Source of the DNA: Halichondria panicea
Taxonomy: Eukaryota > Porifera > Demospongiae > Suberitida > Halichondriidae
Assembly (NCBI RefSeq): GCF_963675165.1
Contig: NC_087393.1
Span: 2,485,502 to 2,549,501, forward strand
Reading direction: 5' to 3'
Length of the DNA stretch: 64,000 nt
The translations under genes were made by a program, and so were the position numbers. Numbering within the stretch: the stretch's first letter is position 1; every line of letters begins with the position of its first letter. Under the pieces are notes generated by a model. That model was not told the DNA's origin and ran no database searches. It saw only the letters and a list, made by a program, of their open reading frames with translations. Below, piece after piece: positions 10,891-22,800 of the stretch.

Positions 10891-12980
10891 ATGGAGACAT
10901 TGGACATGGTACGAAATCTATTTTCCTATTGTTCTCATCAGGAGCAACTGACTCTGTTGCAGGAGCTCCCCAAGTTCTTGTGCAGGGACTTTATCGTCCT
11001 CCTTCCCCTAGATGTTGTACCATTGGTACTGGAATATCTGGAGCCAGCTGATATTATCACCAGTTGTATGATGGTGAGGATTAAGCATTAAGGCGACGTT
11101 AAATATAAGGACATTTCGCCATAAATTCATTTGTTTTGTGTACATACGTAGCTACCGTATAGCGGGTAATTTTCATGGGGCAAAATATTTGTGGTTTTCG
11201 TGGTTGGAGGTCTGACCATGAATATTTTACCCACGAATGAAGCGACCTTGCCTACCTTTACCTGCAGTGCAAGCTCCAACCACGAAAATATTACCCACGA
11301 AATGTCTCTATATTGCTGAACCACGAATATTTTGTCCCCCGAAAATTACCTGCTATACGGTATATAGACTGTGCTTTAGATCTGCGTATATAGTATCCCA
11401 TATCATTTCCAAGACTCTTAGTCTTGCTGATATAGCCACAGCGAGACAACATTTCTGTGGCTATATCGATACTACACTGCACTGTAGGTATCCTCGAGGC
11501 TTCGACTACAATGCATCAAGTAATACTTAGCCTTGTTCCTGACACGACTTTACTCCATTGTCATCGCCTAGCGCTACAACCGGATGTACATGTACCTTCT
11601 CTGAAGCACTTTTCACATGTAGATCTTACCAATTATTTTCCCCCGCTATAGGTGTCCACAAGATGGCGGCGTTTAATCGGTAACTGCAAGTCTTACTGGA
11701 GATCGCAATACTTCAAGTTGCACAAGACAGTTATCTGCTCTGAGAAGAGATCATTTAGAGAATTGACAATCAAAACTTTAAAATTTGAAAGACATCTACG
11801 AACGGCAATACCTACAACTATGACACTATACTCACGAAGCCATCACGTTTTACCAATCGGCTCATCTTTCAAGTGGTTTTATGACGACACTCTGCTTTTC
11901 ATACATTATTTCTGTGGCTCATCTTTTGAGAAGCGTACATTTGAAGTGAACGCTAATGACATTAGCCGCAGTATGAGGGTCCTTTGGTCATGGTCCACGA
12001 ATGGAGGTGCTCTTTTCTATGGCAATGACGGCACATGGACACTCATACCCTATCCTCTCATCGACTCATCTCGACCTGTTCATCCTCCACTTCAAACTAA
12101 AATGTGGCAAGGTGATATTTGTAGCCCTGCTCACTTTGTCTTTGGTGGCTGCCCTGTTTGTCGAATAGTGGTTAAGGCTGTTAGGCATATCAACCAAGAG
12201 AGTGGTACTTGGACTATCAATATTGTGAAACTTTTGGATGGACCTACTAACGAGGCAGGTATCGAAGAACTTCAATTCCATTTCGTACCAGATCCTGAGT
12301 TAGTGAGAAGTGCTCTATTTACCATTCGCTCTGTCCGTCTCATTCCCATCTCCGAGGTTCAAAATTCTACGCATGGCCTGTTTTGTAACGAACATCAACT
12401 GTTTGTTCAAATAGGTGTTGGGTTAGTTATTCGAGAGCTGAGTTATAATGACAAAGGTGACTTCCAGCTATCTGGTCCCTCACATATATTGTGCCCTGAG
12501 GGATTTTCTTGGTCCGATATTGGTAATCCAGATTGTAGTAATTTTGTCGTTAGCAATGATAGAACTTTAGTTGCTGTTATGCCAAAAGAAAACAAATTAA
12601 GTGTTTGGAATCTTAAAGATGGTGTTGTCTATTCGCATTCAATCTTAGAACGGATTCTGAGACCGATTGCAGCTGTTGAAAAGATGTTCATAATATCTGT
12701 CGGAAAGTTATACAGTGTGGTTAGTCATGTGACAATCATGGGCAGGGCACATGTTGATTTCTTTGTGCTATCAACAACTACTGGAAGAGTAGTATTTGAG
12801 ACTGGTTTATTTATAAATGAAAGTGGTGTTTCATCTTTATCGGGAGGTATTTGCCTTGATGAGCTATGGGCAAGAAAGGATACTCGATCTTATATTGACT
12901 TTTGTCACTTAATGAGTGTTGACTCATCACTGCCTTCTTCACGTTCAATTGATATTTATACTGTAGTACTAAGATCCTAA
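10891..12980 (+). CDS. F-box protein with large C-terminal beta-rich domain
   Basis: Two exons, 10891-11073 and 11652-12980, joined in phase 0 (ATG|gtgagg ... ctatag|GTG), giving 503 residues. Residues of about 28-70 form an F-box: LPLDVVPLVLEYLEPADIIT, then a Trp-Arg-Arg helix end (STRWRRLI) encoded at the start of exon 2. F-box proteins recruit substrates to SCF ubiquitin ligases through Skp1. The remaining 430 or so residues have scattered W and GG positions and repeated beta-type blocks (for example LSVWNLKDGVVYSHS), as in a divergent WD40 or beta-propeller. I cannot count canonical repeats. The intron contains a 206-bp MITE. The start ATG is the first one in frame, 250 bp from the divergent gene. 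The closest named family is FBXW-type, but orthology is not clear. Confidence 0.85.
11155..11360. mobile_element. 206-bp Tc1/mariner-like MITE (copy A)
   Basis: The ends CCGTATAGCGGGTAATTTTC and GAAAATTACCTGCTATACGG are inverted copies flanked by TA (11153-11154, 11361-11362). The interior is a second set of inverted CACGAATATTTT words. The copy at 59735-59940 has the same 206-bp length in the opposite orientation and differs at about six positions by eye. It lies in the F-box gene intron. Confidence 0.85.
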
Positions 12981-13960
12981 CATCCTAACAAGTGAGTAGA
13001 TCTAGTCTAATTATTATGCTATTTTCATAAATATTGCGTGCAGTGACCTACCATTGTTAATATCTACTCGTGATTACTCGTACTAGAGTGAAACTGAAAC
13101 AGTAATTTGTGAACAATTTTGTGGTATTCAGTTTGATAGGACACTTGTGTACTAACTAAGCAACCACCCACAGATCGCTAACTGGGTTAGTACACATATG
13201 GCCTATGGGCAGGTTACTAGAAACCTGCAGAGCTGTGGGCTATGAATATTATTTTCTAAGCCAGATAGACCACATTTAGTGTACCCTTCTTATAGTTGTA
13301 TAATAGTGGATCGAGTGTCACTGTGCATGTGCTTCTATATCATTATGATACGCCTGCAATGTATAACTAAGAAACTTTTACTACGAATTCATGCTGATAT
13401 CGTAAGTACATGTAGACATGAATGCTAACACATTATTTTTTGAAACACCACTATTGATATAAGTCATTGGATTTAGTAAAGCCTTTTTCTGTGCCGTGCA
13501 TTATGCAGTACTGTCCACGCACATGTCAATAAGCAGTATCTTGCACACATTTCGCATGCTGGACCTTGACAGAGTGAATTGGTGAGTTAGTATTATTTTG
13601 TATAGCTGGTAATTGTTGTGGGGTAAAAATTCATTATTAATTTTTGTGGGCAAGCTGACCTCCACGAAAACCTATATAGACGTGGTTTATAATTAACAAC
13701 GTATTCCTTTTGATGAAATGGCCCATCGATTCACAGTGAAGGTGAGTTGGATTTGGTCCTAGAGCTACTCTTGAAGAGTGTCTATAATTATATAAATAAA
13801 TTAATCACTGTTAGCTAGCATATAATATTATAGCATAGTAGGCCAACTTCAAATGACTCCAGAAATGTTTTACCCCACGAAAATGATACCCTCTATAATT
13901 ATGCAATGGTAGTATTCCAAGCTCTATATATAGCAGTGCATTGTTGTGGGTATGTATAGA

Positions 13961-14285
13961 CTCTAGGGAGTGAAGCCTTCAAATTAATCTAGTATTAAAT
14001 TTTTAATGATTGCAGCATAACAGCAGCTGGCTGCTTTGTTCTAGAGTCCCTGCAAAAGTCCCATATCTCATGAACTCTAGGTAATCTAGTATTTTAAGAT
14101 GATTTGATTGCAGCATAACAGCAGCTGGCTGGCTGCTTTGTTCGAGAGTCCCTGCAAAAGTCCCATATCTCATGGACTCTAGGGAGTGAAGCCTTCTAGT
14201 ATTTTAAGATGATTTGATTGCAGCATAACAGCAGCTGGCTGCTTTGTTCGAGAGACCCTGCAAAAGTCCCATATCTCATGGACTC
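13961..14285 (+). repeat. About 105-bp tandem repeat, three units
   Basis: Three direct units each contain ATTGCAGCATAACAGCAGC, TGGCTGCTTTGTTC, GAGTCCCTGCAAAAGTCCC and CATATCTCATG. Units start near 13961, 14079 and 14180. The second unit carries an extra GGCT. No coding potential was noted. Confidence 0.75.
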
Positions 14286-16469
14286 AACAACATGTTTTCA
14301 ATTTTGCTGAGAGTCCCTTTCTTAAAGCCATAATAATGGGATGTTCAATTGCATGTGGAGACATACAATAATTGTGTGAAGTCGTGGACATAATAATACA
14401 TATAATGCTTAGCTGCATAGACATCATCATAACATAGAAATTGATGGCTGTAAGCCAGGCGTATAATTATAGTACTAAAGTACTAAAATAGTATATACGT
14501 ATAGTTATATAGTGTATACGTATATTTTTAAGTTGCGTCATAGATAATATCTATGGTTGCATTACGTATTGGCTGGCATGCATCATAGCCATTTGTTTCT
14601 GTTACCACATGCAGTGCCGACATAATTACTGCACCCCCTGTCAACATAATAGTAAGCGAGCGAAATCTATTCAGTAGTCCCCTAAATTAAATCGGTCTCA
14701 GGTAAATAGGCTGGCACAACTTATGTTTTATCAATCATTTTATTTGATGTGAGTTACGCTGCATATGGCCTCTGGCTGGTCCTTCAGGTCCGGCTGATCC
14801 ATGAGACTAGCCTCTGGCTAGCAGGCACACTTTAAATACAGGTCAGTATTAAGACTGGAGTTCTATACTTATAATTATATACCGACATAAATCGTTGCGA
14901 TGTGGGACGTCATCGGGATGTGGTTCGATATGCTGTGCTTGTTTACACTGATGAATAATGTAGGAAACAAGATACTCATAGAGCAATTCACCCTGTGCGT
15001 TGAGCTTCATTGCACAGCGGCAAACAGATATAAATTTTTACCGTAATGACTGTAACATTATGGGGAATGATTGTGAATCGGGAATGATCGTGAATCTATA
15101 AAGCATAGAGAACAGTGTTTTTGTCGCCTTTGACACACTCACACACACACACAAATCACTCCACCTTGGCTGCGCACGCAACGGGGTATAATTATAGGCA
15201 ATTTAAGCATTATCTACCAATCTCTATAGTCCCCGGGAACATGTTACATCTGTTGAGAAGTTAGGCTTAATTAATTATACACCACAACCTGTTTACTAAC
15301 TATAGTGGTCAGTTTCACATTCACACAATCAATCAGCACTCTACATTTCTTGGACTACTTTGAATCATTATCCCCAGTGATCCCCTCCATTCTGACGAAG
15401 CCGTAACCATGGTGAAAGTGTTAGCACATTGGCTCAGGTGACCTGACTAGCTGTTTGTCTGTTGACTGGTTAATTGGACCAGGATTTATGATTAGCTAGG
15501 TAGAGTACACTGTAAAAAATGGAATGTGTGGTTTTTCATGTGTGGTTTTCATGTGTAGCAAATATCAGGCGAAAACTGACATTTGTGCTTCAACAGTCAC
15601 GCACTTTGTTGTGAAAACTATACACATCATTTTTACAGAGTATATGGTTCAGCAGGCTGTTACGTATATGTATATAGCTTGCACTGTACTAGCTGGCAAG
15701 AATCTAGTGAACACTCTATATAGCTATACATGCAGTATAGCTGATAACTTATCAGAATGGAGAGGATCACTGGGGATCGGGTTGGTTATAATCAATATAG
15801 CGCGAGAAATGCATACATTTAGCCTTCAGTCTCCAATGACCGTGCAACACCAGCTACATAGAAGTTTACAGAGAAATCGTTGTCATCCTCTGATGCTGAA
15901 CAATCTTACTGTATACAGGAGTTTGACTCTCGCTTTTAAAGATTGTCTTTTCATTACATAATTATTTTATAGCTGTTCTTACGAGGCTTACGCTACACTG
16001 GGAACTTTCTGTCTGATAACTTTTGCGGTCTTAGGACAGACTGTCTGGCAGTCTATGGCATATATTGATTTGGCAGATTTTCAAATTTTCCATGCATGCA
16101 CCAGGTGCTCCCTCATGCAGTACATGCTTGATGTGGTCTGTGTATATGAACTGTACCACCTCTGGTGTTGTATTGTGTCATAAATATAATAGTAAATTTC
16201 AGGATATGCACAATCAGGATGTGTATAAAATGAGTATAAGTGTATCATGCATGCTATATACTATGTTATGCAAGCTGCAGATGCACATAACATTATGGAT
16301 TTGCTGAGAAAGCTTCTAATTTTTGCAATAATTCTACTTTATTCGCAAAGATCTGAATCGTGAGCTATGAATTATATATTGCCTAGATCTAGTATTATAG
16401 CCTGCATCATGATGCAGAGGAAATTTTTTACATGTCGTAAATGTGCAAGCATTCATATAGACCTCTAAT

Positions 16470-16785
16470 TAAGGCAAATTTTTACGAAGCCAAAAGGTAA
16501 CTTCTTTTGAAGGTTGATGTTAAGTCCTGGTGTCGCATATTTAGAGGATCGCATCTAATTGGAGGTACTAATTTAGTCTACTTGCCTCAATTTCAGGTTT
16601 TAGGCTGCTTACTATTGTCCAGTGGGCTAGAATCGAGGCTAGAGTGTGGCTACATTTACGACACGACACTAAAAAATAATTATCAACACAGCTGTCGATA
16701 TATAGCTACTTTTAGAGGTCAGAAAATTGCCTAAGCTGGCAGGTGTCACATATTTGGAGGGTCGCCTTAATTAGAGATCTTACAG
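16470..16785. mobile_element. Degenerate copy of the 9978-10333 MITE family
   Basis: Shares AAGTCCTGGTGTCGCATATT, TCGCATCTAATTGGAGGTA, CCAGTGGGCTA and the TTTGGAGGGTCGCCTTAA end with the intact element. The outer TIRs are worn. It lies just upstream of the first recognised exon of the sushi/VWA gene. Confidence 0.65.
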
Positions 16786-16841
16786 TACGTATGTGATGTA
16801 TATTGCACCATTTTTTAATTTTTACTGGATTTTTTCTACAG

Positions 16842-19800
16842 AGCTGCTGTGTGTAGCAGAACTGCGAGTCGTTCTGTATCAAGATCGGAGTCGTCCTTAG
16901 TATATACGAGACAGAGTTACCGATATTACACTTCTTGTGGCTTTCTCTGGCTCAGTAGGTGTTCGAGGACTGGGTACAGGTATAAATTGTATTGTGTGCA
17001 TGTAATTTTCATGCATCTTAATTGTCACATGTGTGCATTATTATATAGGAATGTAGGGAGCACAGCACACACAACCAGATACAGCAGGCAATACTATCTT
17101 GACAAATTTTGCTGTTCTGGTTATGTTGGATCTGCACCTTCCTGTAAACGTAAGCTTTGTAAATGCAGATATTATAAGTAGAGGGGAAAAACAAGAGTGT
17201 ACCATTTATTTACTTCGTAAATTCAGTAGTTTTTTTCACTTCGGATTTCAAATTTGAGTGTAGATCTACAAATTTGTACACTTGATTCATGTACTCCTGG
17301 ATTACACTAAGAGTACACTTGTACACTATAATTATGATACAACTGGCATATACTTATATCGATGCTGTAATTGATATATAATTACAGCTCCAGAAATCAT
17401 TTATTCCACTTCTGAGTGGCACATCTTTTAGAACAGCCCAACTGGCGCCTAAATTATGGTGGCGCTTATCTAGCTGTGCTATGCAATACTGCTCTGTAAG
17501 CATCATGAATAAAATTATAAACCGCATGTCCGGTTATGAATATCAATCTTTGAGCCATGAATATCGTTATCTCAGAAATATATATATACTACGTACTGCA
17601 ATCTGATTGGGCTGTACGTACTTCTCAGTGCAGTATAAACGTGTCCCCCGGCCACCCGTCAGAACGGGTGCCGGGCTATGCCCAGCTAGCGCTTATGCGC
17701 TACAGCTAGTTAGAGAAAATGAGTGTTAGATCAATTTCAGTCACTAGTCTAGCTAGCTGCACCGTTGAGAGCTGACTCATGAACAACATTCATTGACTGT
17801 AGCTACATATCAGACAACTGTTGAAACTGTTCAGAAGTGTGAAGGAAGTCAAATTCAAGATGATTGCCTTGATGTCTCAAACAAGCCTTTTTATAAGCGC
17901 CAGAAAAATAATTACAGCAACGGTAGGCGCTTCTTTTAGGGCCTTAAAAATTATGCTGATACTCGCGTGGCGCTGTAATAAAAATTACATCAATTATGGT
18001 AGTATCTTCAGAGCTAACCAATTATTAACTGCTAAACCTTTCTTGACAACTGTTGTATCGCTTCCTGGTGGGCGTATTCTTGAAGCAAATTAGCCTATGG
18101 GAACTTTCACTCAAAAGCGAGGGTGGGCGTGCAGGGTTTCGGGAGGGGGAAATGTTTAATTGAGGGGTCTGCCTCCCCCAGAAAATTTGTGTTTTTGTGT
18201 GCTAGTCTATAGGATGAGTAGACATTTTAAAGGAGTTTTTTGTTATGAAATAATTATATTTAATCATTAATTTTAAGATTTTTAGGGGGGGGGGGAACTT
18301 TGGCTGGGGGGAGAAATTCCAGGGTACCCCCCTCTGTACGAAACCCTGACGTAATCTCGGTAGAATACAATACACGTACATATAATTATACCATAGTTAT
18401 AGGTTGATTTTTATCTACCACAACATTTAACATTTTTTCTATAACCCTTGTAAGTAGGAGGCATGGGTTATTGAAGTATGTCAGTGTATTTATCTGCCTG
18501 TTAGTTTGCCTGGCTGCTAATCTGTGCGTTAAAAAAGTTTGTTGCCCAGTGAGTGGGCAGATCAAAGCAATCCAGTGCTCAGTATATGGCATGATGCATC
18601 ACTACCATAGCAACCATATATTGCAATATGGCATGATGCACTGGGATTATATGCACTTGCACTGTGTGTAAATGCAGTAGATTTCTGTAAGAGATCGGGA
18701 CTTATGCCCCACCATCCCACCTAATAACTCATTTGGTCCCTTTTATAGGCTACTACTTTTAGCACTAGAAGTGTGAAGAAAACCTAAAAATTTACTATTA
18801 CGGCTTTTATATGACCAATCAGACGAGTTTAACGTCATTGGGCAACAAGTTAGTTATTGCAGGCGCCCTCGTGCAACATGCCATGTATTGAACTGGATGA
18901 CATAATGCCCTTGGGCATTATGTTGCTCCAGTGCAATATATGGCATGTTGCACTCTGGCTGGGCAATAACTAACACATACATGTAGCATGGATAGCCTCT
19001 CTCAACGTAAACTTTATTACGGTAGATTTTTTTTCAAGTTTATAGAGAATTATCAGATAACCTAGTAGCAACAATAATTACAACAGTTCTCTGTAAAGGC
19101 AAACTATAGAGCAGGTGGTGAGGTACTGTACCACACAGTCAGCTGAATCTTGGTTCAACCATGGTACAATGTAGTATCGCAGGCCATATACGTTGAAGGG
19201 AGGAAAAAACGTATGGTGACTATAGCCAGGTTTTCGTGTTGAATTTCAGAATGATGGAATTTCAAGAATTTCTACATGACAACCTGCAAAATGTACCGCA
19301 CAATCATTGAAAAGGGGCGTCGTTACGTACGTTCGCCATTGCTAAAAGTTGACAAGCTGCACTGGTTGTGCAACGTAATAGACTCGCGAGCCGTCACTGT
19401 TGCAAAAAGTGCTGGCTTGCGAGTCTGCAATCTAAATACTATTGTATTGCTTTTCTAGCTGATGGATATATAGCTACAGTCAAGGGTGAAGAGAAGAATA
19501 GGAAGCCCAAAAGTTGGCAAAACTATAGTTACATTATTTCAGGCAGAAAAAAGCCAATCTCTCCAGAGATAACGTGACATGGAAACAGAAATCAGTGCAA
19601 TAGACAACATTGCATGTATACCTTAAGGTGACATATTATTTTCACAGGTAGATTTGTTTGCGTTTTCACTATTTAGCTCATTTTGCTGGTATTAAATTCT
19701 GCTAAATCCTGCTTAAGTTGTGAAATTAATGTTTTCATAGCGTTCCTAAGACTCGCAAGTGAATTCATTGCATTTTGCGAGTATACATTTTTGCGATTTT

Positions 19801-22800
19801 ACTCTCATTCGCAGAAATAGCAGAAATTAATACTAGCAAAAATATGCCACCTTAAGGTATGTGCAGCTCTACACATCTACATCTACAATTTTTTTGTATT
19901 GATCATCCATTGTCTTGATGGTCTTTATGTCTGTTCACTTGATAGCTTCTTAGCACTTCGCTGTACTAATATTTTTCTGGAGAAAGACTGTGGATTTTGT
20001 ACAGCATTATTGCGGTGGTTAATGCAGCGCAATTAATTTCACTGCAACACAGAACTTGGCTATATGTAGACACTATACGTTCTTTCCCCCTTCAATGTAG
20101 GCCCGTAAAACTATTTACAAAGAGAGTTATAGGGTTGACACTTGATTGCACATATTTTTGTTCTACCTGCATGACATATAATTACCCCGTGTGTGCGTAG
20201 CACATAGCAGGGGTAGAATGATTGGTGTGTGTGTGGACACAAAAATGAGCTGTTTGAGCGAACTAGACACTTCCATAGACTGCTTTAATTGCTAATGAGA
20301 CATGCAGTAATTGAAAAATAATAGGCTAGTTATTGTTTACTTGTAGGTGATCTTTAAAGGCGAAAAAAAACTGTTTACTAATCGTTGCTTTCTAGATTCA
20401 TGATCATTCCTGTATGGTTCACGATATTTTATAATGATAATGTTATAATGATAATGTTATAATGAGGTCATTATACGATAAAAAGTTATTGTCGTTTTGC
20501 TGTGCAATGAATCTCACGCACAGGGTGAATGTTCTATAAGCAATGAGTATCTTGTTATATCTAGTACATGGGACTTGGTTGTATAATTTGGATTGGCAGA
20601 GCTAGTACTTGTAGCAATAATTGTTTCATGAATGTTTACTTATGTTTGAAATGTTATATCTCTGCATGTAAGGAAAGATCCAGATCTGGAAACTGACTGC
20701 ATGTATACATGCAGCTATAACATCTAAATTAAGGTCCTCTATAAATAGCAATGATATAGCGACTAAACTGTGGGGAAACGCGGATTGTACTACGATATTG
20801 CTTTCGTTTCCAATCCTGATGGTTATATCCTGGTTGACATAATTTATGCATGTAACTGCATGATTGTGTGTGATACTGTCCTTTGCAGGAGAATGCCACA
20901 GTTTGGGTCACCCAAGTAATGGTCGTGTGTCTGTGCCATCTCGTATAGAAGGGAATAGGGCTACCTATAGTTGTGACAGTGGATATGCTTTACGTGGCTC
21001 ATCAAGTCGATCTTGCCGGTCTGATGGTACTTGGTCTGGGGGTGAACCGATATGTCACGGTAACTACATTGTAATAATTATAACGCAATTATAGGGTATG
21101 TTGTATGTATTTTATGATCGTGAGCACATCAGTATGCAAGCTCAGTAGTAAAATAATGTATATAAATCCATCCGTAATAATGTATATGCATATTTCTTGT
21201 TGTACAATGCATCAGTTGTCTAGCTCTATAAGTGAACTAACATAGCGATAAATCAGTTTGTGTCATTTCATGCATGCATGCATGCAACAAGCCATTACCT
21301 ATAATTGTAGCGTATGCCAGGGTAGTATATAGTTATTACAACCAAGGGCGTATAAAGAGAAGAGGGCATGCAACTACAATCTATCGTATTATCAATGGAC
21401 ACATAGGCGTATGTCTAAAATAGACAATAATTTATTGCACATGCACTTTATACTCTAGAATAGCCTCGTTTTTACTCTATTCCCTAGAGGGTGGTTGGCT
21501 AAATATAAGCATATCCTGCTGACTCATCAATAATATGACTCATACACAATAATATGACTCATACACAATAATATACATTGCGAGTTGCATGCCCTCTTCT
21601 CTTTATATGCCCCTTGGTACAACGGTATATATTTTTGGGAAAGATGAATCACGCAGATTTTTTTTGAATGTTTGCAGTTAATAACTATCCTGTACATGTT
21701 ACTATATATATACTGTTACTGGGAGGGGGGGAAGTTGACATGTGTTTAGGGACACCCCCCCCCACACACTGGATATAAGCTATAATTATAATCACATTTA
21801 TCACACATGTACACATGCACAACATTGTATATAGTTGTCTGTGGAAATCCACCTGGACCATCAAATGGTTTTGTGTCAGTACGGTCCACTTATGTTGGAG
21901 ACACTGCATCTTATTATTGCAATTCTGGTTATCATCTATCTGGATCGTCACCACGTGTATGTCAAAGCTCAGGATCCTGGAGTGGAAGGCAGCCGTCATG
22001 TATTCGTGAGTATATACATGCATGCATGATGTGCTGTATAAATGTTAATTATATGTAAGATCATGCACGGATGTAAAATACTGATGTGAAGTCAATGTGG
22101 GAAATCTTATGAGATACGTCTAAGGATCGAGTCACCCATTATATGGCTATATAGGATTCAAATCCCTGTGTCACATTGCATGCATGCATGTACGCTGTTA
22201 TAGGAGTGATGTTCAATTCAGGCAGAGAAGAGGGATATGAAACTAGATCACGTGAACGCATAAACGTGGACAATCCTTGTTGCCCGGGCCAAAATGGGAG
22301 TGTCTTAATTTACTGCAAGTTCTGTGAAATACTTCAAATTGTGGGACTGCATGTATTTCTAGACCTGCTCCCGCTGCTAGATCTACATATAAAACAAAAT
22401 TGCTAGAGTATACCGTTGGGAAGTGAAATAGCTCCTCAGCTAAAAAAACCCAAACTAAAGAGACAGCAGCTTGTTTGATCACTTCAACTTTATTGACCTC
22501 TTGTATACCGGTCCTGGAACAAAATTGTATGCTAAAAATCGATATTCTTTTAGTATAAAAGTGACCTAGCCTTTACAAAGGTATCAGTCCATAGAATACA
22601 TAGCTAACATTAACCCATCACTGAACCATCTTATGAAAACCAATTTGCTTTCGCTAGCATAGCCAATAAACCAGGGAATCTGGCGTTCTGGATTTTATTG
22701 CCACTTAAAAAAAATCTGTGGCAGTCAATTATATGATCATGACTCTTCTTTAAGTGAGTCACCTAGCTTCCCATGGGCCTGTTTTGTTTTATTCACTAAT

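Larger units (their letters stand above)
12981..16841. other. Intergenic DNA without a recognised gene
   Basis: Apart from the 13961-14285 tandem repeat and a MITE remnant at 16470-16785, this stretch holds a decayed copy of the CCGTATAGC-type element (about 13600-13900), a short CA run at 15136-15152, and AT-rich filler. The missing first exon of the sushi/VWA gene may lie here. One candidate is ATGGTGAAAGTGTTAGCACA at 15409, which has a good Kozak context and an AG|gtgacc donor in the right phase. It encodes too short a hydrophobic stretch to accept. Confidence 0.4.
17150..20888. other. Large intron of the sushi/VWA gene, repeat-filled
   Basis: Between the EMI-like exon and the first sushi exon I see no convincing exon. 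The stretch holds the 17440-17690 repeat, a dispersed repeat at 18540-18980 with a strong palindrome at 18840-18976, and a run of G near 18280. It also has a small tandem array of ATAATGTTATAATGA words at 20433-20466. A signal-like stretch read from 18471 starts with TTG, not ATG. Confidence 0.5.

Noticed and set aside
11127-11324. Minus-strand ORF with a twin at 59816-60007 (shared peptide LALQVKVGKVASFVGK)
   Set aside because: Both lie inside the two copies of the 206-bp MITE; the similarity is that of the transposon, not of a gene.
15409-15440. ATG with strong Kozak and AG|gtgacc donor as first exon of the sushi/VWA gene
   Set aside because: Phase fits, but only ten residues are encoded, with no convincing signal peptide; kept as a weak candidate only.
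15524-15961. 145-codon open reading frame on the plus strand
   Set aside because: No domain-like sequence, no good splice partners, composition like surrounding non-coding DNA.
18471-18671. Signal-peptide-like reading (KYVSVFICLLVCLAANLC) as first exon of the sushi/VWA gene
   Set aside because: It begins with TTG, has no upstream ATG in frame, and lies inside a dispersed repeat downstream of the EMI-like exons.
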